Assembly (NCBI RefSeq): GCF_021495345.1
Contig: NZ_CP099397.1
Location: forward strand, 1,798,001-1,862,000
Source of the DNA: Pseudomonas hydrolytica
GTDB lineage: Bacteria; Pseudomonadota; Gammaproteobacteria; Pseudomonadales; Pseudomonadaceae
Direction of reading: 5' to 3'
DNA: 64,000 nucleotides
Made by a program: the position numbers and the translations under genes. Under the pieces are notes generated by a model. That model was not told where the DNA came from. It worked only from the letters and a program-made list of their open reading frames with translations, and searched no databases. Below are positions 54,199-61,919 of this stretch, one piece after another (position 1 is the stretch's first letter; every line of letters starts with the position of its first letter).

Positions 54199-55593
54199 TT
54201 AGCCGACTATCCAGTGCGCCATCAGCGCGATGATCGGCAGGGTGATCAGGGTACGGATGATGAAGATGGCGAACAGCTCCAGCAGGTTCAGCGGCAGCTT
54301 GGCCTTGATGATCAGCACGCCCACTTCGGACATGTAGATCAGCTGGGTCAGCGACACGCAAGCCACCACGAAGCGGGTCAGCTCGCTCTCGATGCCCTTG
54401 CCCAGTACCGCCGGCAGGAACATGTCGGCGAAACCCACCAGCATGGCCGGCGCCGCCTTGGCCGCTTCCGGCAGCTGCAGGGCTTCGAGCAGGGGCACGA
54501 AGGGGTAGGACAGCCAGTTGAAAATCGGGGTGAACTCGGCAATCGCCAGGGAAACGGTGCCGATGGCCATCACCAGCGGCAGCAGACCCAGCCAGATGTC
54601 GACCACGTTGTGCACGCCGATCTTCACCATCTGCGCTGGCGAGGGGTTGGCATTGGCGCGTCTGACCGCCTGCAGCACGCCCCAGCGCAGCAGCGAGGTG
54701 CCGGCCGGCACGTCTTCCTTGATCTGCTTGCCGACGCCGGCGACGTAGTCGTCCTTCTTCCACGACAGCGGCGGAATGCGCGGGGTGATGATGGCGGCGG
54801 CCAGGCCGGCGACCACCACGGTGAGGTAGAAGGGCACGAACAGGTGATCGAGCTTCATGAAGCTGGTGATCAGCAGGCTGAAGGCGATCGAGGCGATGGA
54901 GAAGTTGGTGGCGATCACCGCCGTCTCTCGGGCGCTGTAGAAGCCTTTCTGGTATTGCTGGGCGGTGATCAGCACGCCGACGGTGCCGGAGCCGAGCCAG
55001 CTGGCGATGGCGTCGATGGCCGAGCGCCCGGGCAGGCCGAAGACCTTGCGAAATACGTTGCGCACGATGGTGCCGATGAACTCCATCAGGCCATAGTCGG
55101 TGAGCAGCGGCAGGATCAGGCCGGCGACCAGGAAGAAGGTGATCAGCACCGGCGCCAGGTCCTTGAGCACCACGCCGCCGGTGTTGGCGTTCCAGATCCA
55201 TTCCGGGCCGAACTGCCAGAAGGTCATGGCGGCGAACAGCGCGCCGAGCACGCGCAGACCCAGCCACAGCGGATGCAGCACGAACAGGTCATTCAGCGCA
55301 CGACGTTCGGTCAGCCACTTGGGCTTGAGCAGGCTGCCGAGCAGGCCGAGGGCGGCGGAGACAAGCAGCAGGGCGGTGGCGATGGCCGGCAGCTGATCGC
55401 TGACCGCGGCCTTGAGCGCGTCGGCCATCACGCCGAGGCCGATGGTGACCTTCTCCTCATAGACGATGGGGGTGAGAAACAGCAGCACGCCGAGCAGCGA
55501 CGGGATCAGGAAGATCAGGAACTGGCGCAAGCTGTAGGAGGTGTCGGCCGGCGGCTGGTCATCCAGCAGCGGCATGGTTTCTTCGCGATTCAT
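54199..55593 (-). CDS. YjiH-family (nucleoside-recognition domain) membrane protein
   Basis: A 464-residue protein with about ten membrane helices. SWLGSGTVGVLITAQQYQKGFYSARETAVIATNFSIAS and LVGFADMFLPAVLGKGIESELTRFVVACVSLTQLIYMSEVG are gate-domain blocks seen in YjiH/YjiG and nucleoside-transporter gate proteins (near 54890-55000 and 54290-54440). Its role is unknown; in this operon it could be a second transport component. ATG at 55591-55593 or 18 nt later may be the start. Confidence 0.85.
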   Translation of the reverse strand: MNREETMPLLDDQPPADTSYSLRQFLIFLIPSLLGVLLFLTPIVYEEKVTIGLGVMADALKAAVSDQLPAIATALLLVSAALGLLGSLLKPKWLTERRALNDLFVLHPLWLGLRVLGALFAAMTFWQFGPEWIWNANTGGVVLKDLAPVLITFFLVAGLILPLLTDYGLMEFIGTIVRNVFRKVFGLPGRSAIDAIASWLGSGTVGVLITAQQYQKGFYSARETAVIATNFSIASIAFSLLITSFMKLDHLFVPFYLTVVVAGLAAAIITPRIPPLSWKKDDYVAGVGKQIKEDVPAGTSLLRWGVLQAVRRANANPSPAQMVKIGVHNVVDIWLGLLPLVMAIGTVSLAIAEFTPIFNWLSYPFVPLLEALQLPEAAKAAPAMLVGFADMFLPAVLGKGIESELTRFVVACVSLTQLIYMSEVGVLIIKAKLPLNLLELFAIFIIRTLITLPIIALMAHWIVG

Positions 55594-55671
55594 CTGGGCA
55601 CCCTGATTGTTGTTGTAAGGATGTACCGGGCGCCTCGCGGGGCACCCGGGCGGAGCAATAAAAGCCGGCGG

Positions 55672-56631
55672 TCAGCGGCGCTGAACCCCCGGAAGCACGC
55701 AGAGCATTTCGTAGAGCAAGTTGGCACCGAGCAGCGAGGTGTTGCCGGTGGTGTCGTAGGGGGGCGAGACCTCCACCAGGTCGCCGCCGATCAGGTCAAG
55801 GCCCTGGCAACCGCGGATGATTTCCATGGCCTGGATGGTGGTCAGCCCGCCGATCTCCGGGGTGCCGGTGCCGGGCGCCCAGGCCGGGTCGATGCCGTCG
55901 ATGTCGAACGACAGGTATACGGGACCGCCGCCGACCTTCTCGCGCACTTCGGCCATCAGCGGCGCCAGCGATTGGTGCCAGCACTCTTCGGCCTGCACCA
56001 CGCGAAAGCCCTGCTTGCGGCTCCAGTTGAAGTCCTCGGCGGTGTAGCCCTGGGCGCGCAGGCCGATCTGCACTACGCGCTGGCTGTCGAGCAGGCCTTC
56101 TTCCTGGGCGCGGCGGAAGGTGGTGCCGTGGGCGATCTTCTCGCCGAACATATGGTCGTTGACGTCGGCGTGGGCATCGACGTGCACCAGGCCGATCTTG
56201 CCGTACTTCTTGTGCAGGGCACGCAGGATCGGCAGGGTGATGGTGTGGTCGCCACCCAGGGTCAGCGGCTTGATGCCGTACTCGACGATCTCGTCGTAGG
56301 CCTCTTCGATGATGCGCACGGCATCGAGCAGGTTGAAGGTGTTGATCGCCACGTCGCCGATGTCAGCCACGTTGAGGGAGTCGAAGGGGGCGGCGCCGGT
56401 GGCCATGTTGTACGGGCGGATCATCACCGACTGGGCGCGGATCTCGCGCGGGCCGAAGCGGGTGCCGGAGCGCAGCGAGGTGCCGATATCCAGCGGCACG
56501 CCGACGAAGGCGGCGTCGAGCTGGCGTTTTTCCTCGGGGCTCTGGATGTGGGGCAGGCGCATCATGGTGGCGATGCCGCCGAAGCGGGGCATTTCGTTGC
56601 CGCCCAGGGGCTGATGAAAAACCTTGTCCAT
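55672..56631 (-). CDS. gbuA: Guanidinobutyrase (agmatinase/ureohydrolase family)
   Basis: GbuA splits 4-guanidinobutyrate into GABA and urea. The 319-residue ureohydrolase has the manganese motifs TLGGDHTITLPIL, VHVDAHADVNDHMFG and LSFDIDGIDPAWAPGTGTPE, with all His and Asp ligands. The MDKVFHQPLGGNEMPRFGGIATMMRLP start is typical of Pseudomonas GbuA (56551-56631). Agmatinase or guanidinopropionase activity cannot be excluded from sequence alone. It is the first gene of a minus-strand operon, with a LysR-type dyad upstream at 56723-56746. Confidence 0.88.
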   Translation of the reverse strand: MDKVFHQPLGGNEMPRFGGIATMMRLPHIQSPEEKRQLDAAFVGVPLDIGTSLRSGTRFGPREIRAQSVMIRPYNMATGAAPFDSLNVADIGDVAINTFNLLDAVRIIEEAYDEIVEYGIKPLTLGGDHTITLPILRALHKKYGKIGLVHVDAHADVNDHMFGEKIAHGTTFRRAQEEGLLDSQRVVQIGLRAQGYTAEDFNWSRKQGFRVVQAEECWHQSLAPLMAEVREKVGGGPVYLSFDIDGIDPAWAPGTGTPEIGGLTTIQAMEIIRGCQGLDLIGGDLVEVSPPYDTTGNTSLLGANLLYEMLCVLPGVQRR

Positions 56632-56722
56632 GGGAAGGCCTCACGGTTGTTGTGGTTGTAGGAATCGTTGGTCCGGATTCTTGGCCAGGCACCTTCAGGG
56701 AAAAATCGGCAGGGGCAAAAAC

Positions 56723-56746
56723 TTAGTTCAGAGATTTCTAAACTAA
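56723..56746. promoter_or_regulatory. Candidate LysR-type (GbuR) operator
   Basis: TTAGTT-c-AGA-gatt-TCT-a-AACTAA is a 24-bp dyad with 9 paired positions per half and T-N11-A-like core spacing. It lies in the 242-bp divergent region between gbuA and the EAL gene, about 92 bp from the gbuA ATG and 128 bp from the EAL start. Confidence 0.65.
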
Positions 56747-56873
56747 TCGCCCGGCACTAGACTGTTCCATCTGCGCTCAGGCGCGTCGTTGACAGCTGCT
56801 AGGCTGAGTGCAACGGCGCATCGGCCATATGGCCTAGCGCGCTTGTTCTGGAACCGGCGGCGAGGAGGCCTGG

Positions 56874-58436
56874 ATGCCATTAACCGCTTACCGCACCCGT
56901 CGTTCCCGATTGCGACTGTGCGCCTCTCTTGCCGTGGGGATGCTGCCGGTCGTGCTCGGCCTGATGTTTCTGTACGCGCAGGCCGGAATCGTGCTGCGCG
57001 ACATCAGCCGCACCAGCGCCGCCGACGCCGTGCGCCAGATCGACCTGATGCTCGACAATGCCAGCCAGGCTGCCGGCGAGGTATTGCCGCAGGTCGGCAG
57101 ACCCTGCGCGGAGGTCGAGCTGGTGCTGCGCGAGCAGGTCGCCACCGTGCCCTTCGTGCGCTCGGTCAACCTGATGGATGGGGGGCGGCTGTACTGCTCA
57201 TCGCTGTTTGGCGCGTTCGAGGAGCCGGTCGACTCTGCTGCCTACGTAGCGGGCCGGCTGCGGCTGCTGGCGGGCAACCCGGTCACCCCGAATCATTCGT
57301 TGCTGGTGTATCGCGATGTCGTGGACGAGCGCGGCGCGCTGGTGGCGATCGACGGACGTTACCTGGCCAACGTGCTGCAGTCGGTGGATCGCGGCGCCTT
57401 CATGCAATTGCTGGTGGGGGAGCAGTGGATGCCGCGCAGCGGACTGGTGCGAGCGGGGCGCCTGCCCGAATACCCCTTGGCTCGGGTCGCGCTGAGTTCG
57501 ACGCGCTATCCCTATCAGGTGCGTGCGGCGTTTCCCGGGGGCGCGCGGCTGCGCTACATGGGCGAGCAATATCCGGTGCTGTTCGTGCTGCTGGGGCTGC
57601 TCGGGGCACTGGCCGGCGTGGGCAGCCACTGGCTGCTGGCGCGCTCCAGCTCCCCCAGCATCGAGTTGCGTCGTGCACTGCAGGCCGGAGAATTCATTCC
57701 CTATTTCCAGCCGCTGGTGCGCAGCGGTACGCAGCAGTGGATAGGCGCCGAGGTGCTGATGCGCTGGCAGCACCCGCGCGAGGGGCTGGTGCGCCCGGAT
57801 CTGTTCATTCCCTTGGCGGAAAGCTCCGGCCTGATCGTGCCGATGACCCGAGAACTGATGCGGCAGACGGCGGAGCTGCTGGCGCCGGTGGCGGATCGAC
57901 TCGGCGGCGGGTTTCATGTCGGCATCAACATCGCAGCCGCCCATTGCCGCAGCCGCGAGCTGGTCGAGGACTGCCGCAACTTTCTCCAAGCCTTCGAACC
58001 GGGACAGGTGGTGCTGAGCCTGGAGCTTACCGAGCGCGAACTGCTGGAGCCGGATGCCTTCACCGATCAGCTGTTCGCCGACCTGCACGAGATGGGCGTG
58101 AAGATCGCACTGGACGACTTCGGCACCGGCCATTCCAGCCTGAGTTACCTGCACAAGCTCAAGGTGGACTACCTGAAGATCGACCAGAGTTTCGTCGCCA
58201 TGATCGGCAAAGATGCCCTGTCGCTGCACATTCTCGACAGCGTGATCGACCTGTGCGCCAAGCTGCAGCTGGAGGTGATCGCCGAAGGTGTGGAGGACGA
58301 GCTGCAGCTGCGCTACCTGGGCGATCGCCGCGTGGACTATCTGCAGGGCTACCTGTTCGGTCGGCCCTTGCCGGCGGCGGAATTCCTCGCCTGCGCGCTG
58401 GACGAGCCGGCTGCTTCCGTGCAGCTGCCAGGGTAG
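56874..58436 (+). CDS. CSS-domain EAL cyclic-di-GMP phosphodiesterase
   Basis: A 520-residue inner-membrane phosphodiesterase. TM1 (about 18-38) and TM2 (about 235-257) flank a periplasmic CSS domain whose motif appears in GGRLYCSSLFGAFEE. The cytoplasmic EAL domain has EVL in GAEVLMRWQHPREG, NIAAAH, ELTERELLEPD, ALDDFGTGHSSLSYL, DYLKIDQSFV, VIAEGVED and LQGYLFGRPL, so the catalytic residues are complete. It should degrade c-di-GMP with redox/DsbA-linked control typical of CSS proteins. It lies between gbuA and the LysR gene, 9 nt from the latter, and may be co-transcribed with it. Confidence 0.9.
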   Translation: MPLTAYRTRRSRLRLCASLAVGMLPVVLGLMFLYAQAGIVLRDISRTSAADAVRQIDLMLDNASQAAGEVLPQVGRPCAEVELVLREQVATVPFVRSVNLMDGGRLYCSSLFGAFEEPVDSAAYVAGRLRLLAGNPVTPNHSLLVYRDVVDERGALVAIDGRYLANVLQSVDRGAFMQLLVGEQWMPRSGLVRAGRLPEYPLARVALSSTRYPYQVRAAFPGGARLRYMGEQYPVLFVLLGLLGALAGVGSHWLLARSSSPSIELRRALQAGEFIPYFQPLVRSGTQQWIGAEVLMRWQHPREGLVRPDLFIPLAESSGLIVPMTRELMRQTAELLAPVADRLGGGFHVGINIAAAHCRSRELVEDCRNFLQAFEPGQVVLSLELTERELLEPDAFTDQLFADLHEMGVKIALDDFGTGHSSLSYLHKLKVDYLKIDQSFVAMIGKDALSLHILDSVIDLCAKLQLEVIAEGVEDELQLRYLGDRRVDYLQGYLFGRPLPAAEFLACALDEPAASVQLPG

Positions 58437-58445
58437 ACTGCTGGC

Positions 58446-59345
58446 ATGACGCCTCCTACCTCGCTACCCGATCTCAAGCTGCTGCGCATCTTCGCCTGCG
58501 TGGTGCGCCACCAGGGCTTTGCCGCCGCGCAGCAGGAACTGAACCTGTCCACCTCGGCCATCAGCACCTACATGAGTCAGCTGGAGACCCAGCTCGGCAT
58601 CGTGCTGTGTCACCGTGGGCGAGGCGGCTTCAGCCTGACCAGCAAGGGCGAGCTGTTTCATCAGGAAACCCTGCGCCTGCTCGGCGAACTGGAAGGTTTC
58701 GAGCGCTACTCCGCCGCGCTCAAGGGCGAGTTGCGCGGCACCCTCAATCTCGGTGTGCTGGATTCCACGGTGAGCGATACGGCGCTGCCCCTGGCCGAGG
58801 TGATCGGCGCCTACAGCCAGGAGCACCCGGGGGTGCATTTGCACCTGTCGGTGATGAGCCCGTACGAGCTGCAGCTGGCGGTGCTGGACAACCGCCTGGA
58901 TCTGGCCATCGGCGCGTTCTCCACGCGAATGAACGGCCTGGTCTACCAGCCGCTGTACCGCGAACAGCACTGGCTGTACTGCAGCGAGCGGCATTCGCTG
59001 TTCGAGCAGCGGCGCATTCCAGCCGAGGTGATCACCCAGCAGCGCATGGTCGGCCGCGGCTACTGGAGCCAGGCCGAACTGGCGCGGCACGGCTTCAAGC
59101 ACAGCGCAGCGACGGTAGAGTCGATGGAAGCGCAGCTGATTCTGGTGCTGTCCGGCGCCTATATCGGCTACCTGCCGGAGCACTACGCCCAGCCCTGGGT
59201 GGAGCAGAAGCGGCTCAAGGTGCTGTTGCCCACCACCTTCGGCTACCAGGCGCCGTTCTCCCTGATCCTGCGTCGTGGCCGCTCACGCGAGCCGCTGATC
59301 CAGACCTTCCGCGATCTTTTGAAAAACCAGCTCAATCAGATCTGA
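58446..59345 (+). CDS. gbuR: LysR-family regulator, probable GbuR
   Basis: A 299-residue LysR regulator. The N-terminal winged helix-turn-helix is LLRIFACVVRHQGFAAAQQELNLSTSAISTYMSQLETQLGI (residues 11-51), followed by RGGFSLTSKGELF and a periplasmic-binding-fold effector domain. In P. aeruginosa gbuR activates gbuA on 4-guanidinobutyrate, and a LysR gene next to gbuA here fits that role. Caveat: an EAL gene intervenes, so the identity is inferred. It starts 9 nt after the EAL gene. Confidence 0.8.
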   Translation: MTPPTSLPDLKLLRIFACVVRHQGFAAAQQELNLSTSAISTYMSQLETQLGIVLCHRGRGGFSLTSKGELFHQETLRLLGELEGFERYSAALKGELRGTLNLGVLDSTVSDTALPLAEVIGAYSQEHPGVHLHLSVMSPYELQLAVLDNRLDLAIGAFSTRMNGLVYQPLYREQHWLYCSERHSLFEQRRIPAEVITQQRMVGRGYWSQAELARHGFKHSAATVESMEAQLILVLSGAYIGYLPEHYAQPWVEQKRLKVLLPTTFGYQAPFSLILRRGRSREPLIQTFRDLLKNQLNQI

Positions 59346-59464
59346 TTCCAGGTCGCCTATCTATTCGTCGAAAGGCGTAGCTGCGGCGCCTGGCGCCATG
59401 ATTGCCCTGTGCTAGTACTTATTCATACGTCTGCCTCACCCATACATTCGACAGGGATGCCTCG

Positions 59465-61030
59465 ATGCGCCAGAACCTGCCAGTGACTCAACGCGAAAGA
59501 ACCTTTGCCGCCGATGAGCGCCTGATCTCCACCACCGACCTCAACAGCAAGATCACCTATTGCAACGACGCCTTCGTCGCGATCAGCGGTTTCACCCGTG
59601 AAGAGCTGATCGGCCAGCCACACAACATCGTGCGCCACCCGGACATGCCGCCGAGCGTGTTCGGCCATATGTGGGACACCATCAAGCAGGGAAAGCCCTG
59701 GATGGGCATCGTCAAGAACCGCTCGAAGAACGGTGACTTCTACTGGGTTAGTGCCTATGTCACGCCGGTGTACGAAGACGGCCGCATGGTCGGTTACGAG
59801 TCGGTGCGTTCGCTGCCAAGCGAAGCGCAGAAGCGCCGTGCGGAGCGGCTCTACGCTCGCCTGCGCGAGGGCAAGCCTGCCGTGCCACATCTGCAGAAGT
59901 GGACCTACAGCCTGGTGCGTTCGTGGCCGCTGATTCTCGCCGCAGCCCTGATCCTGGGGCTGGAGTCGGTGCTCGACGGGGGCTGGCTGGCCGCCGTCAC
60001 CTTCGCCATCATGCTCGCGCTCGGGGCCTATCAGTTGTACCGCACCCGTGCCCTGATCCTGCGGACGTTGGACGAGCATCCCAAAGCCTTTACCAGCGAA
60101 CTGGTGGCGCTGACCTACAGTGACAACCGAGGCGCCCAGGCATTGCTGGACATGGCCATGATCAGCGAGGAGGCGCGCCTGCAGACGGCGTTGACGCGCC
60201 TGGAAGATGCGGGAGAGAACGTCAAGAAACGTGCCTCGCAGTCGGCCGACCTGTCGCGCTCCGGTGCTGAGCTGCTCGATCAGCAGCGTGCCGAGACGGA
60301 TCAGTCGGCTACTGCCATCAACGAAATGGCCGCCACCATTCAGGAGGTGACGCACAACGTGCAGAACACCTCGCACGCCGCCGAAGAGGCCGACCGGCTG
60401 GCCAGGGGCGGGCGCGATCTCGCCGTGGGCAGTCTGGATTCCATGCGCCAGATGGCCAAGGCGGTCACCGACATCGGTCAGGCGGTCAACGAGCTGGCCA
60501 ATTCCACTCAGTCCATCGGCAGCGTCGCCGATGTGATCACGGCGATTGCCGAACAGACCAACCTGCTGGCACTCAATGCCGCCATCGAGGCCGCGCGGGC
60601 GGGTGAGCAGGGCAGAGGGTTTGCCGTGGTGGCCGACGAGGTGCGCTCGCTGGCCTCGCGCACCCGTCAGTCCACCGAGCAGATCCACCAGATCATCGCC
60701 GACCTGCGCGCTGGCGCCGAACGCGCAGTGGTCACCGCGAGCAAGGGCGAAGAGATTTCCCGTGGCAGCGTGCAGAGCGTGGAGTCGGTACGCGACGCAC
60801 TGGAGGGTATCAGCTCGGCGGTGACGCGCATCTCCGGCATGAGCCAGCAGATGGCAGCCGCTGTCGAGCAGCAGAGCCACGTGGCGGAGGACATCAGCCG
60901 GCAGATCACCCGCATCGCCCAGCTGTCCGACCACAGTGCCGGCCAGGCGCATCAGGGCGCGGCGATCAGCCGTGAGCTGGAGCAGATGGCCGACTACCTG
61001 CACAGCCTGGCGGAGCGTTTCAACCGCTGA
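59465..61030 (+). CDS. aer: Aer-like aerotaxis receptor (PAS-MCP)
   Basis: A 521-residue chemoreceptor, the usual Aer length. An N-terminal PAS domain ([42 protein letters not shown], about residues 19-60 and onward to 115) binds FAD in this family. Two membrane segments around residues 155-200 ([14 protein letters not shown] and [16 protein letters not shown]) follow, then an MCP signalling domain with hairpin tip [37 protein letters not shown] (60545-60655). It should mediate energy or oxygen taxis. No consensus FliA promoter was found before it. It lies after gbuR. Confidence 0.9.
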   Translation: MRQNLPVTQRERTFAADERLISTTDLNSKITYCNDAFVAISGFTREELIGQPHNIVRHPDMPPSVFGHMWDTIKQGKPWMGIVKNRSKNGDFYWVSAYVTPVYEDGRMVGYESVRSLPSEAQKRRAERLYARLREGKPAVPHLQKWTYSLVRSWPLILAAALILGLESVLDGGWLAAVTFAIMLALGAYQLYRTRALILRTLDEHPKAFTSELVALTYSDNRGAQALLDMAMISEEARLQTALTRLEDAGENVKKRASQSADLSRSGAELLDQQRAETDQSATAINEMAATIQEVTHNVQNTSHAAEEADRLARGGRDLAVGSLDSMRQMAKAVTDIGQAVNELANSTQSIGSVADVITAIAEQTNLLALNAAIEAARAGEQGRGFAVVADEVRSLASRTRQSTEQIHQIIADLRAGAERAVVTASKGEEISRGSVQSVESVRDALEGISSAVTRISGMSQQMAAAVEQQSHVAEDISRQITRIAQLSDHSAGQAHQGAAISRELEQMADYLHSLAERFNR

Positions 61031-61149
61031 TGCGGCGGGAAGGCGGAAGGTGATCGGCGGCAAACCGCAAAGCGCGTCTCATCAGGGCGCGCATGCTGGA
61101 GTCGATACGTTGTAGCCCTTGTGCAGCGCGGAGCACCGTCGGGCCATGG

Positions 61150-61172
61150 TCCCGGATTGCATCCGGGCTGCG
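61150..61172 (-). repeat. REP hairpin, family B, degenerate
   Basis: CCCGGAT-TGC-ATCCGGG-CTGC at 61150-61172, a variant whose GTAG head reads GCAG on the minus strand. It lies in the 186-nt gap between aer and tapT. Confidence 0.6.
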
Positions 61173-61216
61173 CGCCTGTGCTGCCTGGCGCCGCGCTTCG
61201 TGGCACACTGCGCGGC

Positions 61217-61810
61217 ATGCCTCGACCATCCTGCCCCCGCTGCCAGCGCCCACTGCGCCATTGCCTGTGCGCACTGATTCCAGACCTCGACAGCCGTACC
61301 CGTGTGCTCATCCTGCAGCATCCGAGCGAGGTCGGACATGCCCTCAATACCGCTCGCCTGGCTGCGCTGGGGTTGCGTAACGCCGAGCTGCGCGTGGGCG
61401 AAGTGTTCGATGATCTGCCGCAGTTGCTGGCGCAGCCCGGTTATCGCGCCTGCCTGCTGTTTCCGGGGGAAGATGCCGTGGCGCTGACTGGCTATGCGCC
61501 CGAGGAGCAACCGCTGCTGCTGGTCGTGCCCGACGGCACCTGGCGCAAGGCGCGCAAGCTGCTGCATCTCAATCCGTTACTGGCGGCGTTGCCACGCGTG
61601 AGCCTGGGAGCCGTGGCCCCGTCGCGCTACCGCCTGCGCAAGGCGCCGGAAGAGGGGGCGCTCTCGGCCATCGAGGCGATCGTTGCCGCGCTGGATGCGT
61701 TGGAGGCGCCGCAGGGTTTCGATGCGTTGCTCAGGCCATTCGATGTGCTGATCGAAGGCCAGATCGCGGCGATGGGAGAAGAGGTCTTCATCCGCAATCA
61801 TCAGCGCTAA
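61217..61810 (+). CDS. tapT: DTW-domain tRNA-uridine aminocarboxypropyltransferase
   Basis: A 197-residue DTW-family enzyme that installs acp3U on tRNA in homologues. The N-terminal zinc-type cysteines are CPRCQRPLRHCLCALIP; LILQHPSEVGHALNTARLA and the DTW-type motif LVVPDGTWRKARKLL follow. SRYRLRKAPEEGALSAIEA is a further family block. ATG at 61217 is chosen because an earlier in-frame start lacks family similarity and would include a REP copy. It stands alone between aer and the convergent lapC. Confidence 0.88.
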   Translation: MPRPSCPRCQRPLRHCLCALIPDLDSRTRVLILQHPSEVGHALNTARLAALGLRNAELRVGEVFDDLPQLLAQPGYRACLLFPGEDAVALTGYAPEEQPLLLVVPDGTWRKARKLLHLNPLLAALPRVSLGAVAPSRYRLRKAPEEGALSAIEAIVAALDALEAPQGFDALLRPFDVLIEGQIAAMGEEVFIRNHQR

Positions 61811-61813
61811 CGA

Positions 61814-61832
61814 GGTGCGCACGGTGCATCCG
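61814..61832 (-). repeat. REP hairpin, family A, degenerate
   Basis: GGTGCGC-ACG-GTGCATC resembles family A but lacks the CTAC end and has mismatches, so it is probably a decaying copy. It is immediately after tapT and next to a family B pair. Confidence 0.45.
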
Positions 61833-61842
61833 GCGATGTCGC

Positions 61843-61899
61843 GTAGCCCGGATGCAATCCGGGAGGCTGACCATCAATCCCGGATTTCATCCGGGCTAC
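61843..61899. repeat. Inverted pair of family B REP hairpins
   Basis: GTAGCCCGGAT-GCA-ATCCGGG at 61843-61863 and CCCGGAT-TTC-ATCCGGGCTAC at 61879-61899, with a 15-nt spacer. It lies between the convergent tapT and lapC genes and may stop or stabilise both messages. Confidence 0.85.
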
Positions 61900-61919
61900 G
61901 CAGCGTGCACGGCCGCTAA

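Noticed and set aside
52531..56661. A 1376-codon open frame on the plus strand opposite the gbu operon.
   Set aside because: It is antisense to three well-supported genes, is extremely rich in Gln, His, Gly and Ala with no motif, and is what high-GC third-position bias produces opposite real genes.
56789..59380. An 863-codon plus-strand frame across the EAL and LysR genes.
   Set aside because: It is out of frame with two genes that have complete catalytic and DNA-binding motifs; the product is Arg/Ala/Gly-rich and motif-free.
59346..59464. A FliA promoter before the Aer-like receptor gene.
   Set aside because: No TAAA-N15-GCCGATAA match was found, although control by FliA would be expected for a chemoreceptor.
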